Shown here: positions 44,169 through 51,872 of the stretch, in pieces
Layout: every line of letters begins with the position of its first letter
Numbering within the stretch: position 1 is the first letter of the stretch
Origin: Leeuwenhoekiella parthenopeia
Lineage (GTDB): Bacteria > Bacteroidota > Bacteroidia > Flavobacteriales > Flavobacteriaceae
Direction of reading: 5' to 3'
Assembly (NCBI RefSeq): GCF_020782115.1
Contig: NZ_JAJGMW010000001.1
Span: 62,001-126,000, forward strand
Length of the DNA stretch: 64,000 bases
Translations under genes and position numbers: made by a program
The notes under the pieces: generated by a model
The model's input: only the letters and a program-made list of their open reading frames with translations
What the model was told of the DNA's origin: nothing
The model's database searches: none

Positions 44169-45308
44169 ATGAGTCCCGAAGAATTTGCACGCCTGCAGGC
44201 CGAAAATCAAAAACTAAAAGCCAAACTCGATAAGCAACAGCAATCTAAACAGAAACGCCGTAAACTGGGTTGGACCTTTTTAAAGCAATCTTCCGGCTTT
44301 ATTCTGGGAGCAAAGCTTAAAAAAAGCATCGAACGCTTTCTTGAAGAACTTTCAGAACAGCAGCGCGTTTCGAGAGAAACCCTTTCTGATTTACTCAGTG
44401 CTATAATTATTCGCCTTACACGCGTAGGCTTTTTGCTGGTGATTACAGCCATTCTGCCTTCAATCCTGCTTATTTTTCAAACTTATTACCTTTCGCAGCA
44501 AAACAAACTGATTACGGGGCAAAGCGAAATGTTTAAACAGCAAAACAATCGCCTCGATCAGCAAACCTATTTACAGGAAGCCGAACGTCGCGGACAAACG
44601 CTTTTGCTCATGGATAATATGCTGAAAGAAATAAGTGATGATGTACGTGTAAATCCACAAAACACCATAAATGATGCGACTGCGGGTCGTCTTATTTCCC
44701 TAAGTAAAATGCTGAAGCCTTACAAATATCTGGAAAACGACAGCCTCATCGTGCAGGTAATAAGTCCTGAGCGCGGTTATCTGCTGGTTTCGCTTCTGGA
44801 AACCGGGATAAACCTCAATGCAACCTCCCGCAGCCGAACTAATGGTAAACTGATGAACCGTCTCGATTTTACGTATGCCGAGTTGCGCGATCTTACGCTT
44901 AAAGGCGCAGATTTGCTCGAAATCAATTTATCGTACGCAGACCTCAGAAATTCCAACTTCACCGGAACCGATTTTAAAAAAGCCGATTTAAGCAACGCGC
45001 GCCTGCAACAAACAAACCTGAGCTATACAGGCCTGGGCGAGGCAGATTTGGAAAACGCAAAACTTCAAAACGCCATTTTAGACCGGGCTGATCTAAGCAA
45101 AACCAATCTTACCGGAGCTGATTTGCGCAACACCAGTCTGGTAAAGACTAAAATCAAAGAAGCTGTTTTAAAAAACGCCCGTGTTCAAAAAGCCTTTGAA
45201 CAGGACGCTTCTTTACAACTCAACAAAGATCAGAGTGCCTGGTTATTTCAAACCTATGAAGTGGTTGAAATTGACGAAGACCACTATCAGCTGCTGCCTA
45301 AATCCTGA
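44169..45308 (+). CDS. Membrane-anchored pentapeptide-repeat protein
   Basis: 379-residue protein. An N-terminal charged, coiled-coil-prone segment (about 1-60) is followed by one membrane helix (about 82-105: VGFLLVITAILPSILLIF), a second coiled-coil region (about 110-190) and then a right-handed beta-helix of pentapeptide repeats of the A(D/N)LxX type (about 240-345: KGADLLEINLSYADLRNSNF, then about twenty repeats). No other domain is recognised. It converges with the GNAT-nitrilase gene with no spacing. Pentapeptide proteins can mimic DNA or act as scaffolds; here the membrane anchor suggests scaffold or sensor use. Confidence 0.83.
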   Translation: MSPEEFARLQAENQKLKAKLDKQQQSKQKRRKLGWTFLKQSSGFILGAKLKKSIERFLEELSEQQRVSRETLSDLLSAIIIRLTRVGFLLVITAILPSILLIFQTYYLSQQNKLITGQSEMFKQQNNRLDQQTYLQEAERRGQTLLLMDNMLKEISDDVRVNPQNTINDATAGRLISLSKMLKPYKYLENDSLIVQVISPERGYLLVSLLETGINLNATSRSRTNGKLMNRLDFTYAELRDLTLKGADLLEINLSYADLRNSNFTGTDFKKADLSNARLQQTNLSYTGLGEADLENAKLQNAILDRADLSKTNLTGADLRNTSLVKTKIKEAVLKNARVQKAFEQDASLQLNKDQSAWLFQTYEVVEIDEDHYQLLPKS

Positions 45309-46874
45309 TTAGTTTTTACGCTTCCACTTAAGCTGAAATAAATCTTTTCTTCGATCTATAAGGTTGTGTACGCTACCAAACTGATTAAGCTCTTTAAGCA
45401 GGTCGATATCCACGTCTGCAACCAGAATCATTTCGGCATTCGGTGTAGCTTCCGCCTTAACCCCATTGGTAGGGAATTGGAAGTCACAGGGTGTAAGCAC
45501 CATACTTTGTGCAAACTGCATATCCATATTATGCACTTTTGGGATATTACCCACGCTTCCCGCTATGGCGACATAACATTCGTTTTCAATTGCACGGGCC
45601 TGAGCACAATGCCTTACGCGGCTATAGCCGTTTTGGGTATCGGTAAGGAAAGGAACAAAGAGGATATCCATACCTTCATCGGCCAGCAACCTGCTTAATT
45701 CCGGAAACTCGACATCATAGCATATAAGAATACCTATTTTACCACAATCGGTATTAAAGGTTTTGAGTTTTTCGCCACCGCTCATCCCCCATGCCTTGGC
45801 TTCATCAGGGGTTACGTGAAGCTTGTAAAACTTTTCGATAGTACCGTCGCGTTTACATAAGAACCCTACGTTGTAGAGCTTTCCATCTTCTATATACGGC
45901 ATACTACCCGTGATGATGTTGATGTTGTAGCTCACCGAAAGTTCTGAAAACCGGTCGCGTATGCGTTCGGTATATTTGGCAAGTTCGCGTATCGCATCAG
46001 GCTCAGAAAGATGGTTGTACGCCGCCATCAAAGGCGCATTAAAAAACTCGGGAAACAAGGCAAAATCAGAGCGGTATCCCGAAATGGTATCTATAAAGTA
46101 TTCGGCCTGCTCAATGAGTTCTTCAAAGTTTTTATAGGTACGCATTTGCCATTGTACCAGACCAAGACGCACAACAGTTTTAACGCTGTTAGGCTTCTTC
46201 TCGGGCTTTTGATAATAGATGTTGTCCCATTCCAGGAGCGCAGCGTATTCCTTAGACTGCTTATCCCCTTCCAGATAATTGGTAATAATTCTTTTTACGT
46301 GAAAATCGTTGCTCAACTGAAAATCAAGGACCGGATCGTTAATTTCACGAGTCCGCACTTTCTCAATGTATTGTTTCGGCGTTAATTCTTTTGCATACTG
46401 ATGGTAATTTGGCAAACGACCACCAAAAACGATACGTTCTAAATTCAGGTTTTCACAAAGCTCCTTACGGTAATCGTAAAGTCTGCGACCTATACGCATA
46501 CCGCGGTATTTATGCGAGATAAAAATATCTATTCCGTACAGGACATTACCTTTGGGCGTGTGGGTGCTGAAACTTTCATTACCCGTTATTTGCATATAGG
46601 TATGCTTATCTGAAAACTTATCGTAGTCTACAATAATAGACAATGCACAACCGGCAATCTCTCCGTTTACCTTAACAACAACCTGTCCTTCGGGGAAAAC
46701 CGTCATCAGTTTTTTAAGGTGCTTTTTCTCCCAATACGGGTCTGGGATCGCGGGATAAACGGCTATCATGATTTCTTTGAGTTCCTCAAAATCCTTGATA
46801 TCTAAATACTCCAGATTAATGGTATCTACGCGCTCGCGTTTATCAATATTATCTACGTTTTCTACGTCTTTCAT
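45309..46874 (-). CDS. GNAT acetyltransferase - carbon-nitrogen hydrolase fusion
   Basis: 521-residue two-domain protein. The N-terminal GNAT fold spans about 20-190 (IDIFISHKYRGMRIGRRLYDYR is the acetyl-CoA-binding helix region). The C-terminal nitrilase-type domain (about 220-505) has the Glu-Lys-Cys triad in FALFPEFFNAP, KFYKLHVTP and ILICYDVEFPE. This fusion is widespread in Bacteroidota; its substrate is unknown, but an amide-hydrolysing detoxification or salvage role has been proposed for the family. No signal peptide, so cytoplasmic. It converges with the pentapeptide gene with no gap and is 16 bases downstream of the metallophosphatase-BamA gene. Confidence 0.93.
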   Translation of the reverse strand: MKDVENVDNIDKRERVDTINLEYLDIKDFEELKEIMIAVYPAIPDPYWEKKHLKKLMTVFPEGQVVVKVNGEIAGCALSIIVDYDKFSDKHTYMQITGNESFSTHTPKGNVLYGIDIFISHKYRGMRIGRRLYDYRKELCENLNLERIVFGGRLPNYHQYAKELTPKQYIEKVRTREINDPVLDFQLSNDFHVKRIITNYLEGDKQSKEYAALLEWDNIYYQKPEKKPNSVKTVVRLGLVQWQMRTYKNFEELIEQAEYFIDTISGYRSDFALFPEFFNAPLMAAYNHLSEPDAIRELAKYTERIRDRFSELSVSYNINIITGSMPYIEDGKLYNVGFLCKRDGTIEKFYKLHVTPDEAKAWGMSGGEKLKTFNTDCGKIGILICYDVEFPELSRLLADEGMDILFVPFLTDTQNGYSRVRHCAQARAIENECYVAIAGSVGNIPKVHNMDMQFAQSMVLTPCDFQFPTNGVKAEATPNAEMILVADVDIDLLKELNQFGSVHNLIDRRKDLFQLKWKRKN

Positions 46875-46889
46875 AAAATGTTTAAAAAT

Positions 46890-49800
46890 TTAAAAATTAA
46901 AGCCGAAGCCAAAAGAAACCCGGTAACCTTCAGACCCTTTAAAAAGATTGAAGGTTCCGCTTAAAGCATCAGCACTATTTACCCAAAAGCCCAGGCCGTA
47001 CGAATCATGCCATTTTTCTGAATTAGTGTCACCATCAAACCAGACGCGACCTACATCATAGCCTGCAAATATACCTATTTGCAAGGGCAGCAAACCGGTT
47101 TTAAAGGTATCAAAACCATAACGCAAATCTGCCGATGTGGAAAATGCCTCATCTCCGATAAAGCGGTCAAAACGGTATCCGCGTAAGCCGTTATCTTCGC
47201 CCAGTCGCGCTCCCTGATAAAACTCGTAATTGTCTCCAAACCTGAATTGCGCACGGGCCGTGGTTTTCAACACCAATTTACGGTTTGCACTTAATGCATT
47301 GTAAAAACCCAGACTGGGATTGAGGTAAAAAAACCGTCTTCCTGTATTGCTCAGGTTGTTTGTAAAACCACCGTTTAAAACAAAATCCATACCTCTGCTA
47401 GGTACGAGGGTATTGTCTTTACTGTGGTACTCATAGGTTGCATCTAAGGTTGCAAAAAACTGAGCTTCGTCGAGCTCGGTAATGGAGGCGCGCTCAATAA
47501 AGCGCAGGGCATTTTCCTGCAATTTAATGCTTTGCAATAGAGCATTTGCCGAAAAGGTACTACCATAGTCTGAATTACGCAATAAACCTCCAGAAACCTC
47601 TGTTATACTCATTCGCACGCGGTTAAAGTCATAACCCTGCCGGTCGTCGGGATTTATACTTTCATTTCCGAAGCCAAAGAAGTTCTGAGTAAAATTAGGC
47701 GTTGTAAATCTTCCTTTTAAAACCAGATTCCAGTCATTTAATATCCCCGCGAATTCCCCTTCATAACTGAAGTCAAAGCCGTGGGTGGCAAAGAAATAAT
47801 TGGCTTTAAAGCGGTGCTGTTGACTAAAAGGATTTTGTTTAAAACCGTTTACGGTATAAACATCACTCAACCCCAAAGTAAGGCCGTTATCCGGATTATA
47901 ACCTATAGCCGGAGTTATGGTGTTGTAACGCAGAATGTCTTTTTGATAATCATAGGTATTGTAATCGTAAACATCGGTAAGTCTAAAATTAGCTCCTCCT
48001 CTGGCCTCAATCGTATTTGGGAGACTTTCGTGGTCGTAAATCTTGATTTCCCGACCGTTATAGACCCGGTAAATATCATTGTTTTGCCCTCCGATAATCC
48101 GAATAAAAATGGGGTTATCACCTGTTCCGTTTACTTCAAATACATCATCGTCGTCCAGACCGTAAATCCATAATTGATTGGTCTCATCTGAGTAATAGGT
48201 ACGGTTGATTAAAACATCGGCTTTTTTACCGTCTTTAATACGCCAGGCTTTAACTGTAGTCTCATTATCGCTTCGTGTAATTTCAAAGTAGTCATCTTTA
48301 TCAGTCCCGGTTACCATTTGCAACTCTGCCAGGTACTCATAGTACGTCTGTGCTATTTCTAAAATATTGTCCCGACGCCCTTTGAGATTCTCTTTTATGT
48401 TTGCTATAGACCTGCCAACTCGCACCTCCGGAGGTAATTGATTAAAGGCCTGTTCTATAATCGAATCGGTTATTTGTTCCTGAATATGACGTGCCTCATT
48501 CAGCCAAACTTCACGTCCCGAACGCTGTGCCAGTGCTCGGTCTAATTTTATTCCTTCTTTGTTAAACCATTTAATGTCCTTAAGGTTTTTATCATAAGCC
48601 TGAAATTGTCTTGCTGCACCAAAAAGGGTCTGAGCAATATTTAAAATGGTTCCGTCAAAGTTGGTAAAAACCTGATCCCGATCCCGGGGTATGGGTACAA
48701 ATACATCCTTACCGTTCTGATTTTTGTACTCTGCCCAGCGCCATTGATCATTGTCACGATCCCAGTCTCCAACCAGCATATCAAACATTCGGGCGCGGAT
48801 GTAAGCGGTTTCATCGACACTATTTTCTTCATCACTGCGCAATTTATTCAGTATATCATCGGTGCTCTCTATATCATCTGGATAATTGAATAACGCTCCA
48901 TCATATTCTTTAGCCGGCCGCTCGACGATCATGTAGAGTTCATCCCCGTAATTTTCATTATAAATACCTAAAGCAGGCTGTCTGGGCACATAGAACAATT
49001 GGGGATGTGTGCTTAAAACACCTGCGGCTTCACTCAAGGTAGGAATTGCGAACGCACCATAAGGATGTGCCGATGTATAAAAATCCTGAATGAGGCTTTG
49101 CGGAAGACTGTTTTCAAGATCTTCCTCCATGTCTTCGTTTTGCTTGAGAACCGTATTCTGTAAAAACTGCACACCGCTTTTTCGCAAGGACCTTAGATTG
49201 TATTCTTTTCCGTCTTTATCTTCAAGTCTGAGGGACTTGGTTTGGTTACCTCCACCGGGTCTAATCACCTTAAGCCCTCCGTATAGCGTATCTAAAATAG
49301 CCACCGGAACGGTTACTTTTTTGCCATAAACATCGCGGTACTGCTCTCCCCAAACATTCTCAAAAAGATCTGAACGCTGTGTTTCTTCAACAGTATACAC
49401 CGAAGCCTGAACGGTAGGCTGATAATCAAGATTGAGATTTGAATAGTCTACTAATTTATCTGGGGAATAAACCTGCTTTTGAAAAAAGAGCTCCGGTTCT
49501 CCGGTCTCCTGATTGGTGCCGTAATACCTAACCCAGGAAGAACCGTCTGTAAAAATATCAAGCCGGGCAAAGCCTTCATAGTCGCTGCTAAACAATCCGT
49601 CATTACCTAAAAAGGCATACGAAGATTTAGAGCCGGAGCCTGAAACAATTTGCCTTACCTCCTCATGTTCTATGTACTGTAAACCGTGCTCGTGACCCGA
49701 AACGAATATCGATTTTTTTACGTCCTTCGCCAGAATACGCAGTCGCTTCATCAATTCATTATACTTTTCGTTGAATCGATCCTGTTTTGAAACTCCACCC

Positions 49801-50600
49801 TGAGTACGCACCTGCGTGACTAAAGAGGCCAGTATGGGTAAGGGTAGCTTTTGCTGGGAAGGATACAGGTGCTTATCTAAAGCAAATTTACCTCCGTGTA
49901 CACCATTAGTGTACATAGGATGATGCATCGCTATTATCACCGTTTTCTGCTGATTCTTTTTGAGTTCATTTTGAAACTCGATAAAAAACTTCTCCCGATC
50001 TTTAATGTTATCGCACTTATCGTTGATTTTGGGGTTTTTGTTCCAGTCTTCAAGATACCATTGCGTGTCTAGCAAAATCAGGTGAACCTCGTCATTCACG
50101 TCATAGCTCACCAGTGGACAACCGTCACGCGGTAAAAAAATATCATCTTCCCCGGTAATTTTTTTGATGTACTCTTCTTCCCGGTTGAGTCCGTTGAGTC
50201 CGTCATTATACCAGTCATGATTACCGGGTATGATTATAGGGGTACCTTTGTATTCTTTAATTGCTGCTATCTGGGCGTCTATGCGATGCTCTGCCAGAGC
50301 GCGTTCCGGTGTGTTTTCGGGAGGCATTCCCACCGGGTAGATATTATCCCCTAAAAAAATTGCAAACGAATTAGGATCATTATTCTGATCAAGAAGTTTT
50401 TTGAAAAGCAACAAACCTTCTGTACTTCCACCCATTGGAGCATTCCCGGCATCTCCTATAAGATAGAAGCTGCGTTCAATCTCCTTATCTTCGGGATAGT
50501 CACCCTGCTCAACCCCATTGCGATAGCGGTTAGTGTAGGTGGCGCAAGCCGTTAAAAGCAAGAGGCTGCCAAGTGTTAGAAGTATGTTATTTTTTGTCAT
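46890..50600 (-). CDS. Metallophosphoesterase - BamA-type outer-membrane barrel fusion lipoprotein
   Basis: 1236-residue exported protein starting with an SPII signal (LLLLTAC, Cys19). The N-terminal calcineurin-like phosphoesterase (about 45-330) shows the metal ligand motifs LIGDAGNAP, GDNIYP, GNHDWYNDG, MHHPMY and GHEHG. A middle region (about 400-850) of unknown fold follows, then a C-terminal surface-antigen/BamA-type beta-barrel (about 850-1236) that ends in phenylalanine, as outer-membrane proteins do. It would place a phosphoesterase on or under the outer membrane. The substrate is unknown. It is divergent from the HD-PycTM gene across 59 bases and precedes the GNAT-nitrilase gene. 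Confidence 0.9.
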   Translation of the reverse strand: MTKNNILLTLGSLLLLTACATYTNRYRNGVEQGDYPEDKEIERSFYLIGDAGNAPMGGSTEGLLLFKKLLDQNNDPNSFAIFLGDNIYPVGMPPENTPERALAEHRIDAQIAAIKEYKGTPIIIPGNHDWYNDGLNGLNREEEYIKKITGEDDIFLPRDGCPLVSYDVNDEVHLILLDTQWYLEDWNKNPKINDKCDNIKDREKFFIEFQNELKKNQQKTVIIAMHHPMYTNGVHGGKFALDKHLYPSQQKLPLPILASLVTQVRTQGGVSKQDRFNEKYNELMKRLRILAKDVKKSIFVSGHEHGLQYIEHEEVRQIVSGSGSKSSYAFLGNDGLFSSDYEGFARLDIFTDGSSWVRYYGTNQETGEPELFFQKQVYSPDKLVDYSNLNLDYQPTVQASVYTVEETQRSDLFENVWGEQYRDVYGKKVTVPVAILDTLYGGLKVIRPGGGNQTKSLRLEDKDGKEYNLRSLRKSGVQFLQNTVLKQNEDMEEDLENSLPQSLIQDFYTSAHPYGAFAIPTLSEAAGVLSTHPQLFYVPRQPALGIYNENYGDELYMIVERPAKEYDGALFNYPDDIESTDDILNKLRSDEENSVDETAYIRARMFDMLVGDWDRDNDQWRWAEYKNQNGKDVFVPIPRDRDQVFTNFDGTILNIAQTLFGAARQFQAYDKNLKDIKWFNKEGIKLDRALAQRSGREVWLNEARHIQEQITDSIIEQAFNQLPPEVRVGRSIANIKENLKGRRDNILEIAQTYYEYLAELQMVTGTDKDDYFEITRSDNETTVKAWRIKDGKKADVLINRTYYSDETNQLWIYGLDDDDVFEVNGTGDNPIFIRIIGGQNNDIYRVYNGREIKIYDHESLPNTIEARGGANFRLTDVYDYNTYDYQKDILRYNTITPAIGYNPDNGLTLGLSDVYTVNGFKQNPFSQQHRFKANYFFATHGFDFSYEGEFAGILNDWNLVLKGRFTTPNFTQNFFGFGNESINPDDRQGYDFNRVRMSITEVSGGLLRNSDYGSTFSANALLQSIKLQENALRFIERASITELDEAQFFATLDATYEYHSKDNTLVPSRGMDFVLNGGFTNNLSNTGRRFFYLNPSLGFYNALSANRKLVLKTTARAQFRFGDNYEFYQGARLGEDNGLRGYRFDRFIGDEAFSTSADLRYGFDTFKTGLLPLQIGIFAGYDVGRVWFDGDTNSEKWHDSYGLGFWVNSADALSGTFNLFKGSEGYRVSFGFGFNF

Positions 50601-50659
50601 GAAAATTCTATTCGAAATTCTTTTTTGTACTTTTCGTAACTTGTTAAATCAATATTCAC

Positions 50660-51865
50660 ATGGCTGAAACTGCAGAAAAAGAATCAAACTCTATCTCGAA
50701 AGCAGATCAATTTGTACTCGAACTTTTTAAGGAAAAACTTCCAAATAGTTATCTGTATCATAACTATGATCATACGGTCAGAGTGGTTAAAAGTACTAAA
50801 GAAATCGCCGATAACTCTGAAATTAATGTTAAACAGAAAGAGGCGCTGGTGCTGGCCGCATGGATGCATGACACGGGTTATACAGTTACCAGAGAGGCTC
50901 ATGAAGATGCCAGTATAAAGATTGCTAAAGACTATATGAAACAAGAAGGAACCGATCCTGAAATTCAGCAAATGGTCATCGATCTTATCGCTTCTACCAA
51001 AATGGGAGTTGAACCTAAAAATGAAATGGAGCGCATTCTTAAAGATGCAGACAATTCGCATTTTGCCAAAGACTACTACAAGCAAACCAGTGAGTTTTTA
51101 CGTCAGGAATTACTGCTTACCGGAAGTGCAGACTTCTCTCCTACTCAATGGAGGGAAGAAAACATCGATATGTTTACCAATAAACATCGATTCTATACCG
51201 ATTATGCCGCCCGTAACTGGAAATCTCAAAAAGATGAAAATCTGATTTCCCTGCTGAAAAAAGAAAAAAAGAAAAAGAAAAAATACAAGAAAGAAGAGAT
51301 CAAAGCCAAACTAAAGGCTAAATACAAAGATGAAAGTCCGGATCGCGGTGTTCAAACCCTGTACCGTACCACATTGCGAAACCATATCAAACTGAGCGAT
51401 ATCGCAGATACCAAAGCAAACATCCTGCTTTCAGTAAATGCGATCATTATCTCTCTGGCTTTGTCTAATATGATCCCCAAGCTAGATGCGCCCAGTAACC
51501 GTCACCTGCTTGTACCCACCCTGATTTTGGTGCTTTTTAGCGTAGCCTCTATAATTATGTCTATACTTTCTACGCGGCCCAATGTCACCTCCGGCGAATT
51601 TACCCGTGAGCAGGTCAAGAAGAAGCAGGTAAATATTTTGTTTTTTGGAAACTTCCACAAAATGAAATACGACCAGTATCAATGGGCAATCAATGAGATT
51701 ATCTACGATAAAGACTACATCTATGAAGCGCTTACCAAAGATTTATATCTGCTGGGTGTGGTTCTAAATAAAAAGTATATGCTGCTAAGGCGCACCTATA
51801 CCGTATTTATGGTCGGTATTATCGTTTCGGTAATCAGCTTTATTACTGCCTTCTCGATAATGTAA
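50660..51865 (+). CDS. HD-domain protein fused to a PycTM (Pycsar effector, DUF5706) membrane module
   Basis: 401-residue protein. The N-terminal HD phosphohydrolase domain (about 15-195) has H38 (NYDHTVRVV), H70-D71 (AAWMHDTGY) and aspartates D129/D131 (KDADNS). A lysine-rich linker follows (about 200-222). The C-terminal part matches the PycTM family: KLSDIADTKANILLSVNAIII, then membrane helices at about 257-275, 285-303 and 381-400. In defence systems PycTM binds a cyclic pyrimidine nucleotide and damages the membrane. No adjacent nucleotide cyclase is present, and the fused HD domain could hydrolyse such a signal. It is convergent with the GAF gene (7-base gap) and divergent from the metallophosphatase-BamA gene. 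The domain identities are strong; the function is inferred. Confidence 0.86.
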   Translation: MAETAEKESNSISKADQFVLELFKEKLPNSYLYHNYDHTVRVVKSTKEIADNSEINVKQKEALVLAAWMHDTGYTVTREAHEDASIKIAKDYMKQEGTDPEIQQMVIDLIASTKMGVEPKNEMERILKDADNSHFAKDYYKQTSEFLRQELLLTGSADFSPTQWREENIDMFTNKHRFYTDYAARNWKSQKDENLISLLKKEKKKKKKYKKEEIKAKLKAKYKDESPDRGVQTLYRTTLRNHIKLSDIADTKANILLSVNAIIISLALSNMIPKLDAPSNRHLLVPTLILVLFSVASIIMSILSTRPNVTSGEFTREQVKKKQVNILFFGNFHKMKYDQYQWAINEIIYDKDYIYEALTKDLYLLGVVLNKKYMLLRRTYTVFMVGIIVSVISFITAFSIM

Positions 51866-51872
51866 GATCCCT

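Noticed and set aside
50601-50659. TACTTTTC near 50631 as a -7 element for the HD-PycTM gene.
   Set aside because: It departs from TAnnTTTG at the last base and lacks a TTG at suitable spacing, so support was too weak to list.
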